This document shows, in pieces, positions 33,779 through 45,400 of a DNA stretch of 64,000 nt. The stretch's first letter is position 1. Each line of letters opens with the position of its first letter. Below the pieces are notes generated by a model. The model saw nothing but the letters and a program-made list of their open reading frames with translations. It was not told the origin of the DNA and ran no database searches. This DNA comes from Tetradesmus obliquus (taxonomy: Eukaryota; Chlorophyta; Chlorophyceae; Sphaeropleales; Scenedesmaceae): the NCBI GenBank assembly GCA_030272155.1, contig CP126204.1, forward strand, positions 248,001-312,000, given 5' to 3'. A program made the position numbers and the translations under genes.

Positions 33779-34427
33779 AGGACTGACATGGACCTTGAGA
33801 CGCGCATGAAGGCCTGGGACAGGAAGTTCTACGCGCTCACCAGCTTCCCACAGGTGCGCAACGCAGGACAAAACTGTCGCACGCCGTGCAACCTTTGCAC
33901 TCCCATGCAAACGGCCTTCCTGCATTGTCACATGTTACATCACCGCCTTGTAACACGCTGCCCCGCAGGTGATTGTCACACCGCCCTCGGCCTTCCTCAC
34001 GCACGAGGCGCTGGCCAACATCGCCGCGTTGTGACCCAACCCAGTGTTGCGTATTGTAACATGTCATAACATCACAATCTAACATGTCTCGCTGCAGGTC
34101 ATTGTCACACCCCACTCGGCCTTCCTCACGCACGAGGCGCTGGCCAACATCGCGTCCACCACTGTTGAGAACATGTCGCAACAATGCCTTGTAACAATCC
34201 GCCCTGCAGGTCAGCCTTCCTGCATTGTAACATGTTATGACTCCGCATTGTAACACGCCACACTGCAGGTCATCGTGACGCCTCACTCTGCCTTCCTCAC
34301 GCACGAGGCGCTGGCCAACATCGCGTCCACCACTGTTGAGAACATGGAGGCCTTCCTGCTCAACAAGCCGCTCAAGAACGAGATCAAGGCCAAGCCGCGC
34401 ACCAGCCCCATCAAGCCATCCACATGA
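28596..34427 (+). CDS. D-lactate dehydrogenase (NAD-dependent, 419 aa, 10 exons)
   Basis: Exons 28596-28838, 29099-29164, 29494-29577, 29890-29991, 30676-30749, 30981-31119, 32528-32691, 33231-33386, 33781-33853, 34269-34427; exactly 420 codons with stop. Family: D-isomer-specific 2-hydroxyacid dehydrogenases, reducing pyruvate to D-lactate with NADH. Seen: MRCAGYDRVDL, the Rossmann loop VAVIGTGAIG (~residue 213), catalytic Arg306 in NVSRGG, the acidic residue in DVWENEADMFF (Asp330/Glu335), and catalytic His373 in VTPHSAF. The substrate-loop order fits fermentative D-LDHs. The first ~60 residues (Ala/Ser/Arg-rich, MLAGTPCSTAARARSS) look like an organellar transit peptide, so plastid or mitochondrial fermentation in the dark is the likely role. 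No alternative family fits as well. Confidence 0.93.
29409..29481 (+). repeat. (CTG)n run leading into the D-LDH exon 3 acceptor
   Basis: About 24 CTG/GCT triplets end in CCGCCGCCGGCAG, directly followed by exon 3 at 29494. One of the clearest CTG-run acceptors in the window. Confidence 0.92.
30012..30120. mobile_element. 109-bp SINE/MITE-like element, copy 1 (in D-LDH intron 4)
   Basis: Starts with GAGT repeats and ends CCTCTACCTG. It contains two hairpins: TACCCAGG...CCTGGGTA and CCAGGGGC-GGC-GCCCCTGG. A near-identical copy lies at 31649-31757 in the opposite orientation. No target duplication is obvious for this copy. Confidence 0.8.
30236..30330 (+). repeat. Copies of D-LDH exon 4 end plus donor
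   Basis: The unit TACGGCATCAAGGTG, the exon-4 end with its donor, recurs at least four times (29995, 30255, 30290, 30308). Donor-side duplicates. Confidence 0.8.
30556..30612. repeat. (TCAC)n microsatellite in a D-LDH intron
   Basis: Repeated CTCA/TCAC units with a few CTTA interruptions, in the intron 29992-30675. Confidence 0.9.
31300..31400 (+). repeat. Copy of D-LDH exon 6 end plus donor
   Basis: Repeats SLG.LVGMELRGKNVAVIGTEAIRLFK with GTGGC following. A 12-bp internal loss deletes part of the Rossmann glycine loop, so this copy could not replace exon 6 functionally. Confidence 0.85.
31594..32450 (+). repeat. Four copies of the start of D-LDH exon 7
   Basis: Acceptor-side copies of GIGMNVMAYDVAKNP.VEALGVPYMSI start at about 31594, 31877, 32109 and 32334, each after a TGCAG acceptor; the used copy starts at 32528. 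The first copy is split by the SINE-like element. Identity is high, so the duplications are recent. Confidence 0.93.
31649..31757. mobile_element. 109-bp SINE/MITE-like element, copy 2, inverted, with target duplication
   Basis: Reverse complement of 30012-30120. It splits a copy of D-LDH exon 7. The flanks CCCCGTTGTTGGT (31636-31648) and CCCTGTTGTTGGT (31763-31775) look like a 12-13-bp target-site duplication with one mismatch. That length suits LINE-driven retroposition of a short structured RNA. No ORF. Confidence 0.8.
32755..33085 (+). repeat. Copies of D-LDH exon 7 end and exon 8 start with CTG runs
   Basis: VVSLHVPLLPSTYHIMNKPR plus GTGAGC is repeated at 32760-32826, and a fragment at 32885. 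MMKKGALLL and VMKQGALLL, copies of the exon-8 start, follow near 32952 and 33034, separated by CTG runs. Confidence 0.88.
33390..33520 (+). repeat. Telomere-like TTTAGGG motifs and copy of D-LDH exon 8 end
   Basis: The intron begins with several GGGTTTAGGG/GGGTTAGGG words (33391-33425), then a decayed copy of LGGVGLDVWENEADM with a TGGTGCG donor. Too short and irregular to be a telomere. Confidence 0.7.
33960..34215 (+). repeat. Copies of the start of D-LDH exon 10
   Basis: GCAGGT-led copies of VIVTP.SAFLTHEALANIA occur at about 33969 and 34099, with a fragment at 34209; the used exon starts at 34269. The first copy reads TPPS, replacing the catalytic His with Pro. Confidence 0.9.
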
Positions 34428-35071
34428 TGATGCTGTTGCTGCTGCTTCTGCTGCTGCTGATGATGCCCCATCAAGCCCTCTACTTGATCACGATCAGCAC
34501 ATCAAGCAGAACAACTAGCGAGCAGCACAACTCAGAACATGGAGGATCTGCTGCAGCAACAGCTGCTCAGCAAGATGATGAGGCCAAGCCCCATCAAGCC
34601 ATCCACATGATGGAGATAATGATGATGAGCCCATCAATTTCCTGCTTGCAAGCAGAACACCTAGCGAGCAGCACAGTGCAGAACACGGAGAAGTTGCTGC
34701 TGCACAGGCCGCATGGTGGCATCTCCAGACAATTACAAAATCCAGAGTAGTGTTTGTGCAGCAGTGTATGCTCAGAGGCTCTGAAGCAAGCTGGTTTGAT
34801 CATGCATGATCAGCATAGCATATGCTGATTCGTCAATACAGATGAGGCCGCCAATATTGTTCGGAGAAAAGGCTGTGCTGTGCAGGCATGCGGGATGCCG
34901 TGTGCATGACTGATATCAGATTGCTCGTGCTGTTCCTATGGCCGACATAACTGTCGCAATACAGTGCCATTGATGGGGGCAGTAAGGAGATTGGGTGTGC
35001 AGTACAAGCGGTGTTGCAGGGCATTGCACGGCTAACGCTGACACAGGTGTTGCATATGCATCATGGCTTGA
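34428..35071. other. 3' flank of D-LDH, nothing recognised
   Basis: Includes GATGAT/CTG-rich sequence and two imperfect direct copies of a segment near the D-LDH stop (CCATCAAGCC...CACATGATG at about 34407 and 34590). No gene seen. Confidence 0.5.
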
Positions 35072-35877
35072 TTGCTTGAGGCTGTGCTGCGCCAAGAAAA
35101 GAGGATTCAAGGCATGGATGTTGGCCTCTCCCAGGATCAGGCCCGATCTCTACCTCTAATGGAGTTGTCAGAGTGTGTGGCGTCATCCAAAAGTGCAGTG
35201 TGTGGTGAGATGCGTGTACGCATGCAGAAGGGCACCCTTCAGACCAGCACCGTGAGTTCTATGTTGCATTATGCTTGCCTCTGATGTCAGACCTGCATGC
35301 ACGCTGTAACTCTTTATACCAGCACCGGTGCTCATCATGGGCTGAAGCGCTTGGGGCTAGCCCCACAGGCGACATGTCTGGACCAGATCTGGAGATGTGC
35401 GACACCTATGAAATCGAGTTTGTCACCCTTTTGAAAGCCTGCATGCATATCAATAAGGTGCCCACCTGGCTATATGCCCTTCTAATTCTGTGGGAATTAT
35501 GTAGATGCTATGCTGCACCGCAAGGCTCTTTGCCACGATTGTTTTACAAGCTTGCCCTGGCCATGTGGAACGGAACGCACGTGATACACCAGTGTGGCTG
35601 TACTGCAAAGACACCCGCGCGTGTGCTGCGTCATCTGCTGCAAACCCCCCTAGCAATTGCAAAGCACGTGTGCCGTGCTGCCAGTGGCGTGCCATGGCAA
35701 CAAATGCGGGGACAACCGCAGCACTCAATCCTTGCACAGCGCTGTGCAGCTAGCTGCATCAGCACCAAACAAGGCAGACACACCATAGCAGTTGTCGCTG
35801 TCACAGCAAGACATGATGGCTTTTTAGGTTGCACAAACCCAGTGCACAAAGAAATAATTGATTCATCGATTGATTGA
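35072..35877 (+). CDS. Possible hypothetical gene (low confidence)
   Basis: Two adjacent open frames, 35072-35284 and 35275-35877, lie in DNA that is unusually free of CAG repeats. The second encodes about 200 residues beginning MPLMSDLHARCNSL with no domain I recognise. No homology, clear splice sites or start context support it; it may be non-coding. Confidence 0.2.
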
Positions 35878-35999
35878 AACAATAACCAATTTGTAAATAT
35901 CATGGCATCTCTTGTTGCGTATTTATATGCATATACATTTGTATACACAAGCTGTTGTCATCCATGACAGGGGCAGCCTGCCTGTGACAAGTCCAGACT

Positions 36000-36005
36000 G
36001 CCAGA

Positions 36006-36050
<45 letters not shown>

Positions 36051-36222
36051 GCTGCTGCTGCTTTAAGGCAGCATCCGTGGCAGCAGCGGCAGCAGCAGCA
36101 GCAGCGGCAGCAGCAGCAGCAGCGGCAGCAGCAGCAGCAGCAGCAGCGGCAGCAGTCTGTAAAACCGCTGCTGCTACTGCTGACAGCTGCAGCTGTGGTT
36201 CCGGCAGAAAACTCTGTGCAGC
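36000..36222. repeat. CTG/CAG/GCAGCAGCG tract near the membrane-protein 3' end
   Basis: 36007-36062 is CTG-rich and 36077-36157 is a CAG/CGG-type run; the two are complementary in sense and could fold as a large hairpin in the 3' flank of the minus-strand gene. Confidence 0.8.
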
Positions 36223-37255
36223 TTATCCTGCAGCTGCTGGTGCTGCTACTGCTGCTGCTGCTGCTGCTGTTGCCGGTGTTGGTGCTGGTAGTACTGCTGC
36301 CAGCAGCAGCACCAGTGCACATATCACGAATGGAAGTACCATTATTATGTTGATGATCCGCTGCTCCAGCTTATTGAATCCAAGGGGGGTTGTCAGCCAG
36401 TGACGCATTTCCTTCTGCACCACAGCCAGCAAAGCGCATGCTGCTGCGCCCCATGCTATGTCAATAAGCACAGCAGCCAAGGGCCATCCCGCAGGCAGTG
36501 CTGCAATGATGACACCCACTGTGCCGTACAGCAGCAGGCCCATCATGGCACCCTGCAGATCACTCAGCAGCAGCAGCAGCAGCAGTAGCAGTGAGACAAC
36601 AGATGCCAAGGGCAAAGGCAACGGTGTTGGAAGTGTTTGCAACCAAAAAAGCCGGCAAGCATCGCGTCTGCAATCACAACATGTGCCATGTGCCGTGCCA
36701 TGTGGCACTTGGGGCCGGTGAGCACACAAAGAGGCACACAACAACCTTGGATTTGAAGGGATGCAAGCATACATCGTTAAACGCTTCAAAATGGTAGATG
36801 ATGGGAGCTGGAATAACACAGAGCATGCACTGGGCGCTTTGGTGTTGCTGCTGTATACATGCCTGCTGCTCTACTGCTGCTGCTTCGGCTAGCGCACGCA
36901 CCTGACCCAGGCAGTAGATCAAAGACCCCCCAATGGTTCTGGGCAGTACAAAGATCTGGTTAATCGCCACAGTGCTCCACAGCCAGCACGCCATGCGTAG
37001 AAAGCCAGGTATGTCTTTTGGCTGCCCAGGGTTTGGCCGTAAGAGCTCTAGCCGGGAGATGGGGTGGGGAGACATAGGGGCGAAGAAGAGCTTCAGGTAG
37101 GTCTGGTATTCGAGGCCGGCAGTCAGGAACCACAGGCCACTCAGCAGCAAAATCACGCCGGTTGAGTCATTAGAGATTCGAAGAGCAGCCCACCAGGCAG
37201 GCAGCCTGAGGTTGGCATACTCAGCAGGAGGGTGGAGGCTAGCTGTAGGCTGCAT
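36223..37255 (-). CDS. Small multi-span membrane protein (227 aa, 2 exons), unrecognised
   Basis: Exons 37255-36902 and 36552-36223 join in phase 0 (118 plus 109 codons and a TAA stop). Hydrophobic segments: STGVILLLSGLWFLTAGL, a second around MACWLWSTVAINQIFVL with a neighbouring one at TIGGSLIYCLG, then MMGLLLYGTVGVIIAALPAG, AAVLIDIAWGAAACALLAVV and NIIMVLPFVICALVLLLAAV: four to six spans. A polar loop with PHPISRLELLRPNPGQP lies between spans 1 and 2. Length and layout suggest an integral membrane protein of an organelle or the plasma membrane. No family recognised. The acceptor of exon 2 follows a CTG run on the minus strand. No boundary duplicates. Confidence 0.7.
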
Positions 37256-38538
37256 GCTTGATTAGAGGTGGCGGGTGACGGACGCAGCTCTTACACGCAG
37301 ATTTTGACTCTTCGTTCTGTATCGGAATAACAGCTGGCGCCACCAAGGAAACGAGGCTAAGTCTAGGCGATTCTGAGAAGAGAGAAGTACGCGACACTGA
37401 CACCCTGCCAGGTTCGCACGTTCGCACATCTGGTACCAGTAAGCCAGCCCACGCAAGATACTATTGCTGGTAATTTCGTTGTAATACGACTATGACCTGG
37501 TGTCTAGCACTTCGTCGGCCAGCTGGCGGTCAGCTTTACGAATCTTTCCCTCGCACTGTCTCCAACGTTGGTTAAACTTGGCAGGACAATGTTTGTGTTG
37601 ATAGCGAGTCGTCACGTTCTAGAAGATTCAAGATTCATGTTGTTTGTCAAGCGATAATCGGTGCTGCGAAGAGTTCTAGGCTCCACGGCATCGGAGCAGT
37701 ACCACCACACTGGTACACACTATCCACGCCAGGCAGCAATGTGAACGAGTGGCAGATGCTGCACGCATGCACAAGATGTTTCGATTATGTTGTAAATCAT
37801 CAGCATCCAGCAGATGTATCATCGCCTTCACAGCCCGCTCACAGCCTGCCAGGCTGGTATGCCAGCAAGCTGCTGCCTGCTGCTGTTGGCTCTTGCAGCA
37901 GCATGCATGAGCTCTGCTGCTGCTGCTGCTGCAAGTATGCAGCAGCTGCTTACAGCTGCTGGGGCTGCAGCTGGCAGCGCTTCTTCGAGAGAACTTTTGC
38001 TGGCACGGGTGCGCATATGCATGCAGCTGCGCGTTGATGCTGTGCTTGTGCGCATTTGATCCATTGCACCACCTGTGCTAAGTCAAACAGGAGGGCCTGA
38101 TGCGGCTATTGAACATAGTTTCGTTCCATTGGCTACTAACTGTAAGTGCATCAATATGGACACAGCATTCCTGTGTAGAATCCAGTGGTTCGGCCATGAG
38201 GTTCAACAGTAATGTTTGACCGCACGGTTGGACCGGCTGGTGAGCGGCATGGCTGTGTCTGCTGGTGCTATGTGTTGCGAATCGGTGGCGGATGTGGCTG
38301 CTGTGAACAGCGTGCACATGGTGCAACTATCACGTGTTTATTGGGCTAATGCTTGCAGGAAAAGCAGCTGCTGCCAGGGCCTTGTTTGGCAGCTTGCAGG
38401 AGGCTAGAGTTTGCAGGAAATATGGCTGCTGCCAGGGCCTCATTGAGCCGTGCTACATTCATGTCATAGTTTGAAAGCTAGGGCCAGCTTCCTGCAAGCA
38501 GCGAGCTTCCCTCCTGCTCCACGGTGCAACTCTGTCTC

Positions 38539-38573
<35 letters not shown>

Positions 38574-38601
38574 GCTGCTGCTGCTGCTGCTGTGAGTGCA
38601 G
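37256..38601. other. Divergent intergenic region with repeats
   Basis: Head-to-head region between the membrane-protein gene and the plus-strand gene at 38602. It holds a tandemly repeated block at about 38355-38445 (TTGCAGGA..AGCTGCTGCCAGGGCC, two to three copies) and a TCTG microsatellite at 38533-38573. The first exon of the downstream gene may lie here; none was identified. Confidence 0.5.
38533..38573. repeat. (TCTG)n microsatellite before an acceptor
   Basis: About ten TCTG/GTCT units followed by a CTG run and GTGAGTGCAG, directly ahead of the exon at 38602. Confidence 0.95.
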
Positions 38602-41200
38602 GCGTGCTGGCCAGCTGGATAGAGCTCACGCAGGTGGTGCTGCAGCACTGGCAGCGCAAGCTGTCATACGGCCGTGTCGGCTGTGACCTGGCGATGATGG
38701 GCACGCTAGGGATTCTGAACTTGCTGCTGAAGGTGCTGGATGAGGTGCTGCCTTATGCACCCGCAGAGCTGGCCCAGCTGGCGCCTGCGGCACTGCCGCT
38801 GCTGCAGCAGCTGCAGTGCTACAGCAGCTTCTTTGCCCCAGGCTCAGCAGCAGCAGCAGTAGCAGCACCAGGCCACCGCTGCCATCAGGTGTGGTGGGTG
38901 TGCATCGAGGCGCACCAGGCGGGTGGAGAGTTTGTCCAGCAGCTGAGCCATCCAGCTGTGGAGCAGATGCAGTCACAGCCAGGCGCGGCAGCAGCAGCAG
39001 CAGCAGCCCAGGGCATATACTTGCTGCGCCAGCCTGCAGCGGCGCAGCTGCTGCTGCAGCAGCTGACAGTCTACACCATGCTGCTGCACCAGCAGCACAG
39101 CGAGCAGCAGCAGCAGTCACGGCAGAGCAGCAAGCAGCAGCTGCGCGCAGACCTGCTGCCCATCCGTGCCTTCCACCATAATCAAGACATGCTGCAGCTG
39201 CTGCCAGGTGGCCAGGCCTACCTGGCTACCGCAGGTCAGCTGGCAATTAAACAGGCATCCAAGACAGGGCTGTCCTACACAGTAGAGGCTCGCCAGTTGA
39301 CGACTGCACTTGTGCTCACAGTGCACTTCTGCTGCTCGCCACAGCAGGGCAGCTTGGCGATTGATGGCAGTGCCCCTGCCCTGTCCGCAGCTGCTGTGCG
39401 GCTAGTGGTAGAGCTGCAGCTGCTGGCTGCAGCGGCAGTGCAGCACAAGCGGCAGCAGCAGGAGCGGCAGCGCGAGGGAGAGGATTACTCATTCCAGCTG
39501 CTGATGATCAGCTCATCGCTGCAGCAGAAGCAGCTGAGGGCAGTCTTGTATGCTGGCGGCAGCTGCTTGCTGCCTGAGCTGCTGCAGCAGCATGGGCTGC
39601 AGCTGCTGCAGGCGATGGCGGCCCCGCTGCAGCAGCTGCAGCTGACTGCGAGTGACAACCGCTGGAGGACCGTTCTAGTGGATGAAGCTGCAAGCAACCG
39701 GTCTGGCTCATTCAGCCAGCAGCTGCTGGCGCTGAAAGCTGCAGCGCCTGGGCTGGTGCTGCACGAGCTGGTGCTGCCAACAACAGGTGAGCAGCGGCAG
39801 CTGCTGCAGGCACGGCTATTGTGTGACAGGCGTTGATTGCCGCAATCTTTGTTTGAAATGACAGTATTGCGCATCGTGAATGCACAACTGTGCACCTGCA
39901 AGCAATGCTGGACCAACCAAATGACAGACGGCAGGTTGGTGCTGGGTACCCATGCGTGCTGGTTGCAAAGCCTGGATAGCTGTTTGCCATGCCTGGCATC
40001 TGCGTGAGCAGTGTGGCACAGTGTATCAGCCTTTCTGCCTGTGCTGTTTCTGCAAGTCAATTTTGCTTGCCTGCACTCTTGTCTTTTTGCCTCATTGCAG
40101 CGCTGTTTGTTTCCGCGAATGTGTGCGTTGCTGAGGTCATCTGCACACCTGCCCTGTCTGTCCGCCACAACCCACCAGGAGCAAAATTGACGGCAACGCC
40201 ACTGTTCAGCCTGGCAGCAGCACACCCGCAGGCCTTCACAACCCTCATCGACTGCTGCCTGCGCTCACAAGTGATGCAGGCAGTAGACATGCTTGCTGCA
40301 GTTGAGGTGCTTGCACATGCAGCTGTTGCAGTGCTAGGCTCTGGCGGTAGGCCATCAGGAGCATTGGACGACACAGCAGCAATGGCAGGCCTGGCTTCTG
40401 CTGTCACCAGCTTCGGCAAGAGAGCAGAGCAGCTCACAAGGGCAGCCATCAAGCAGCAGCCCCAGGTAGCGCAAGGGTTTGGGGCTGCTGCAGCAGCATG
40501 CTTTCCAGCTGCTCTGCTTGTGATGACTGAAGTGCTGCGGAACAACCTAGCTGGTAGGCTGCTGAGCGCATCACAGTCACAGCACTGCAGCACAACTGGT
40601 ACTGCTGGCAGCAGCAGCAGCCAGGCAGCTGCCAGCACGGCGTTGGTTGCTGCACGCAGCCTGGTGCAGTTGGCAGATGTAATGCAAGCAGCAGGGCCCC
40701 AGCTGCTATTGAGTTGCATCAAGGCCCTGCCAGAGTACAGGTGCAAGTGGGATGCAGAAGTGAGCACTGTGAGTGGGGCCTTTGTCAACGTGGCCAGACC
40801 AAGCAACAACCGTGCAATGCATGACGCCACTTACCAATGGCACTACTGGCAAGCCCGCATGCTGCAAGGCATGCTGCAGGTGGTGCGGGCTGTCACAGCA
40901 GCTGGCCGGCAGCCACCAGCAACGGAAGCAGCTTCAGCAGAGGCTGCGGCTGCTGGCGCAATCAACAACATCAACGCCAGCAGCAGCAGCAGCAGCAGCA
41001 GCAGGGGTAGCAGCTGGGGCTACCTGCTGCTGCAGCAGCAGCGCAGCCGGCACTGGGCAGCGGCAGTGGCAGCCTTTGATGCCAAGTGGCCTGGCTGGGA
41101 GCAGGGCACAGGGGCGTTTGCTGCTGCTGATGTAGCCAGCAGCAGCGACGCTGTGCAGCAAACCAAGCAGCAATTTGCTTTGTGGCAGCTTGCTGGCTGA
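38602..41200 (+). CDS. Unrecognised Gln/Ala/Leu-rich protein (at least ~760 aa, 5' end open)
   Basis: Two exons, 38602-39786 and 40101-41200, join in phase 1 across a GT-AG intron; the stop is TGA. An upstream exon is implied by the phase, or translation starts at the Met at 38695 (MMGTLGILNLLLKVLDEV). The protein is mostly helical in appearance, with many Leu/Ala and long Gln runs, and no catalytic motif that I can identify. Stretches with fewer repeats include WIELTQVVLQHWQRKLSYGR, LLMISSSLQQKQLRAVLYAG, and ALPEYRCKWDAEVSTVSGAF. It resembles the many lineage-specific hypothetical proteins of Sphaeropleales-type genomes (inference). No boundary duplicates in its intron. Confidence 0.65.
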
Positions 41201-41350
41201 CTTGTTGCCCAGACGTCTTTCATGCACTCGTGCCATGGTGATGTGCGAACGATCATTGAACCCCTGTGCCAGAACCCTGCTGCCTTGGACACACATGGCA
41301 TGTAGCATTCATGCAGCTGGTGCCTGCTGGCTTGATTGCAACGCGTCTGA

Positions 41351-42406
41351 ACAGCTGAACACGACGTTGTTACACGCAAAAACGATACTTTTAACGGGAT
41401 CGTTAAATGGCTGCATTTGCAGTCGCCAAGGGTGCGGGTAGTGCCGAGTACAAGTCAGGCTGACCGCCACACTCCGCGCTGGGTCTTCACGCAAAATGAT
41501 TCGTATATCGCAGGGCTTTACGTTGGTTCTCAGGCATCTCTCGATCAAGTGCAGGAGCTCGGCATTACACATGTGCTGGTGAGCAGCAAGAGCAGAAGCA
41601 GCAGCAGAAGCAACGGCAGCAGCAGCAGCAGTAGCAGCAGAAGGAGACACTCTCCAGAAGGAAAAAGCATCTGTATGCTGATGTTATCACACCAACAACG
41701 GCAGCCTGCCGTTCTGTCTCAGTAGCACAGGCCCTCTGGGTGTACTGCCAACCTGTTGAACATTGTTCAAGTGTCACACAAGGGCGCGCAGTTGCAGCTG
41801 CCACTTAATGCAGCGCTGCACTCCAAGCCTGCTGTAGTGTTATGTTTCACCTGCTGCAATAGTAGGTATCCATGGGCACTGCCATTTCACCTGATAAGCA
41901 GTTGCGTTCCCGCTGCAGAGCAAGGTGGACTGCATGGCAGCTGTACTGCTGGAGCGTCTGCAATTTTGTCTGTCTGCTGTGCACACCATGTGTTGGCGGC
42001 TGGTGTAATTGAAAGCTCAAGTACATCTGATATTGCTGCTGCTGCTGCAGAGTGTGGTCAACTATGAGGTGTCCCCCCCTGAGGGCGTCTGCCACTGGGC
42101 GGTGCAGCTGGAGGATGCTGAGTCAGCAAACCTGCTGGCAGCGCTGCCGGGTGAGAACAACATGCATTAGCAACAGCAGCAGCAGCACTAGCACCACCAC
42201 CAGCACCAGTAGCAGGAGCAGCAGCAAGGACAGCAGCAGCACCAGTGATGGCGCATGGTTGCAGTCGCAGCCAACCCTGGCCATGCCACGTTCTGTGCGA
42301 GCGACGCATATGAGCAGCAACAGAGCACCCTGCTGTGGTCGATCCCACCCTCGCACTAGCGCTGACTGCAATTGGCAGGTGCTCATCTCCAGCGAATGTC
42401 ACTGCT

Positions 42407-42441
<35 letters not shown>

Positions 42442-45400
42442 TGCAGGCGCGGTCACGTGGCTGGAGCGTGCGCTGCGCCAGAAGGGCAGCAAAGTGCTGG
42501 TGCACTGCAACGCAGGTGGGGACAACCGCTAGTTGCTGGTTCTGGTTAGTGGCAGTATGGCCATGTGTGTGATCTGTCTTGTTTGCTGCAGCTGCACTGC
42601 AGGTAGACCATACATTATTCGGTGCAACGCAGCGGGCGAATGATTCTGTGTGGGAGCGCGCAACAGCAGTTGTGTCTGGCATGCTATGGCAACAGATAGG
42701 GGATGTGTTCGTCAACAAATGCAGCACGCTGTATGTTGTGTTTTGGGCGTGCTGTCACCTGGTGCTTGCTACGCTTACAACCACCTGCAGGCACCGCCTG
42801 CAGCCCCTCAGCGGTGCTGGCCGCTACAATAGCACAACAGCTGTTTTCAAATCCTGCAACTGCTGCATGCACCTCCTGCAGCCCCTCAGTGGTGCTGGCA
42901 GCCACGGCAACACAACAACTGTCAGGTGTGTCTATACATCTTGTTTCAAACTCCTGCAATTGCTGCAGGCACCTCGCGCAGCCCCTCAGTGGTGCTGGCC
43001 GCCATCATGAAGGCCAAGGGTTTAGCGCTGGAGCAGGCTCTTGGGGTTTTGCGGGCAAAGGCCCCACATATCTGCCCCAACCCCGGGTTTATGGCTCAGC
43101 TGGAGCTGTGGGGGGAGATGGGCTGCTGCCTTGATGAGGAGCACCCGGCCTACAAGCAGTTCTTATTGGACCAGGTGAGCCAGCTGTCAGCTGGAGTTCA
43201 AAACTCAACTCAAGTTTTTTCAAAGTTTCAATGAAAATTCGGGGCTCAGTCGGAGCTGTGGATAGCTGCCTGGATGAGGAGCACCCGGCATACAAGCAGT
43301 GTTTGCTGGACCAGGTGGGTGGACCAAGCTGTAAGACTAAAATTAAACATTAGGTTTAGTTGTGGCTCAGCTAGATCTGTGAGGCTGCTTTTTGCCAGAG
43401 GAACACCTGGCCAAGAAGCAGTTCGTACTGGACCAGGTGGCCAGCTGTTACGCATATTTGAATTCTGAAACCTGTTATGTAACACATGTGCGCTACGAGC
43501 TGTGCTCGGTTGCTGAATGGAGGTTGCTAGCTGCAACAGCTGCAAAACACTACAGGCTGCCTGTCACACCCGGTTCCCTTCTCTGCTGCTGTTTGTTGTG
43601 TGCTGCAGGTTGCCGCGCAGTGGCAGGAGGAGGGCTGCGCCAACAGCACTGCTGCTGTGCCTGTCTTCAAGTGGCTCTCCATCAAGCGTAAAGTGCTTGT
43701 CTGTTGCTGCATGGCTGCTGCCTGCAGGTTGCCGCGCAGTGGCAGGAGGAGGGCTGGGTGGACCCGGCCGGCTCATCCCTGTTGGTCGACTGCCTGCTTT
43801 GCAATAACCCTGCCGCTGTGCCTGTGTGCCTGTGTTATTTCTGTACTGTTGTGCTATGCTGCATGCAGGTTGCCGCGCAGTGGCAGGAGGAGGGCTGGGT
43901 GGACCCCGCCAGCTTCGCTGAGCTGCCCGAGGATGAGGAGCAGCTGCAAAAGGTGAGGGTCTGATAGTGCGAAGCATGTTTGAATATTGTTTGTGTTATG
44001 TTATGTTATGTTATGTTATGTTATGTTATGTTATGTTATGTTATGTTATGTTGTATTATGGGGCAGATCTGCCAGAGGACGAGGAGCAGCTGCAAAGGGT
44101 GGACCCTGTGATCGAGGCCTTGCTGCGGCAGTGAGCTCGTTTGTTTTGTTGCGCAGCTGCACAGCATCAATGCGCGTCACAATGCAAAGCAACTAAAACT
44201 GCAGATGCTGCATGGCAGTGCTGAGATTTGTATAAGGGTATTGCATCAAATAGGCAGGCGGAAAGATGCCAATGTCGCTGTTGGGTTACGCCCCTGTACT
44301 GCTGCTGCTGCTGCTGCTGCTGCTGCAGCTGGACCGCTACCGCTGCCGCAAGTGCCGCCATCTGCTGGCCACGCAGCGCAACATCATCCCTACGGCGGGC
44401 GTGGGCCGACGCATCTTCCGGCGGCAACCCTACAACCACATACAACAGCAGCAGCAGCAGCAGCAGGGTTTAGATGCCGCCGAGCAGCAGGGTTTAGCCG
44501 CAGGGTCTGGCCTGGAGCAGGGTTCAGTGTTCACTGAGCCTCTGGCTTGGATGGCTGATCAGGTGGTGGGGCCTGTGCAGGGCAAGCTGTACTGTCCGCA
44601 GTGCAGTGCACGGCTGGGGTCCTTCAACTGGGCAGGTGAGGCAGTACAGTGCGTATTCTCTGCAATTCTAGATCTTTGATATTGCATCTAGATCTTTGAT
44701 ATGGCATTCTAGTTGTTATGACCAGGGCTTCAAAGGGTGCAGGGCAAGCTGTACTGCCCACAGTGCAGTGCACGGCTGGGCTCCTTCCACTGGGCAGGTG
44801 AGGCGGTACAGTGTGTATTCTCTGCAATTCTTTCTAGGTCTTTGGTATTGCATTCTAGTTGTTCTGACCAGGGCTTCAAAGGGTGCAGGGCAAGCTGTAC
44901 TGCCCACAGTGCACGGCTCGGCTGGGCTCCTTCAACTGGGCAGGTGAGGAGGTACATTGTGTACATTCTGACTAGGTTTTTGTGTTTTTGAGATCGATGT
45001 AGTGCAGGGCAAGCTGTACTGCCCGCAGTGCACGGCACGGTAAGGGTCCTTCAACTGGGCAGGTGAGGCGGTACAGTGTGTACAGTTTGACTAGGGTTTT
45101 GTGTTTTTTGAGATTGATGGCGTGCAGGGCAAGCTGTACTGCCCACAGTGCACGGCACGCCTGGGGTCTTCAACTGGGCAGGTGGGGATGTGTGTTGCGC
45201 CCGGCGACTAGGGCTTTATAGTCGTTGGGTGGTTATATCTGAACCACAGCCTGATGTTCCAACCAAACGGCCCAGCCTGCGGCCCATTTGCCGCTGCACT
45301 GATACACCGTATGTGTCTGGCAGTAGGCGGTGTCAAAATGGATGCTGCTAGGTTGCTTCACTGATCAAACGCTGCAAAGTCCTGCCTGGCATGTCTTGTG

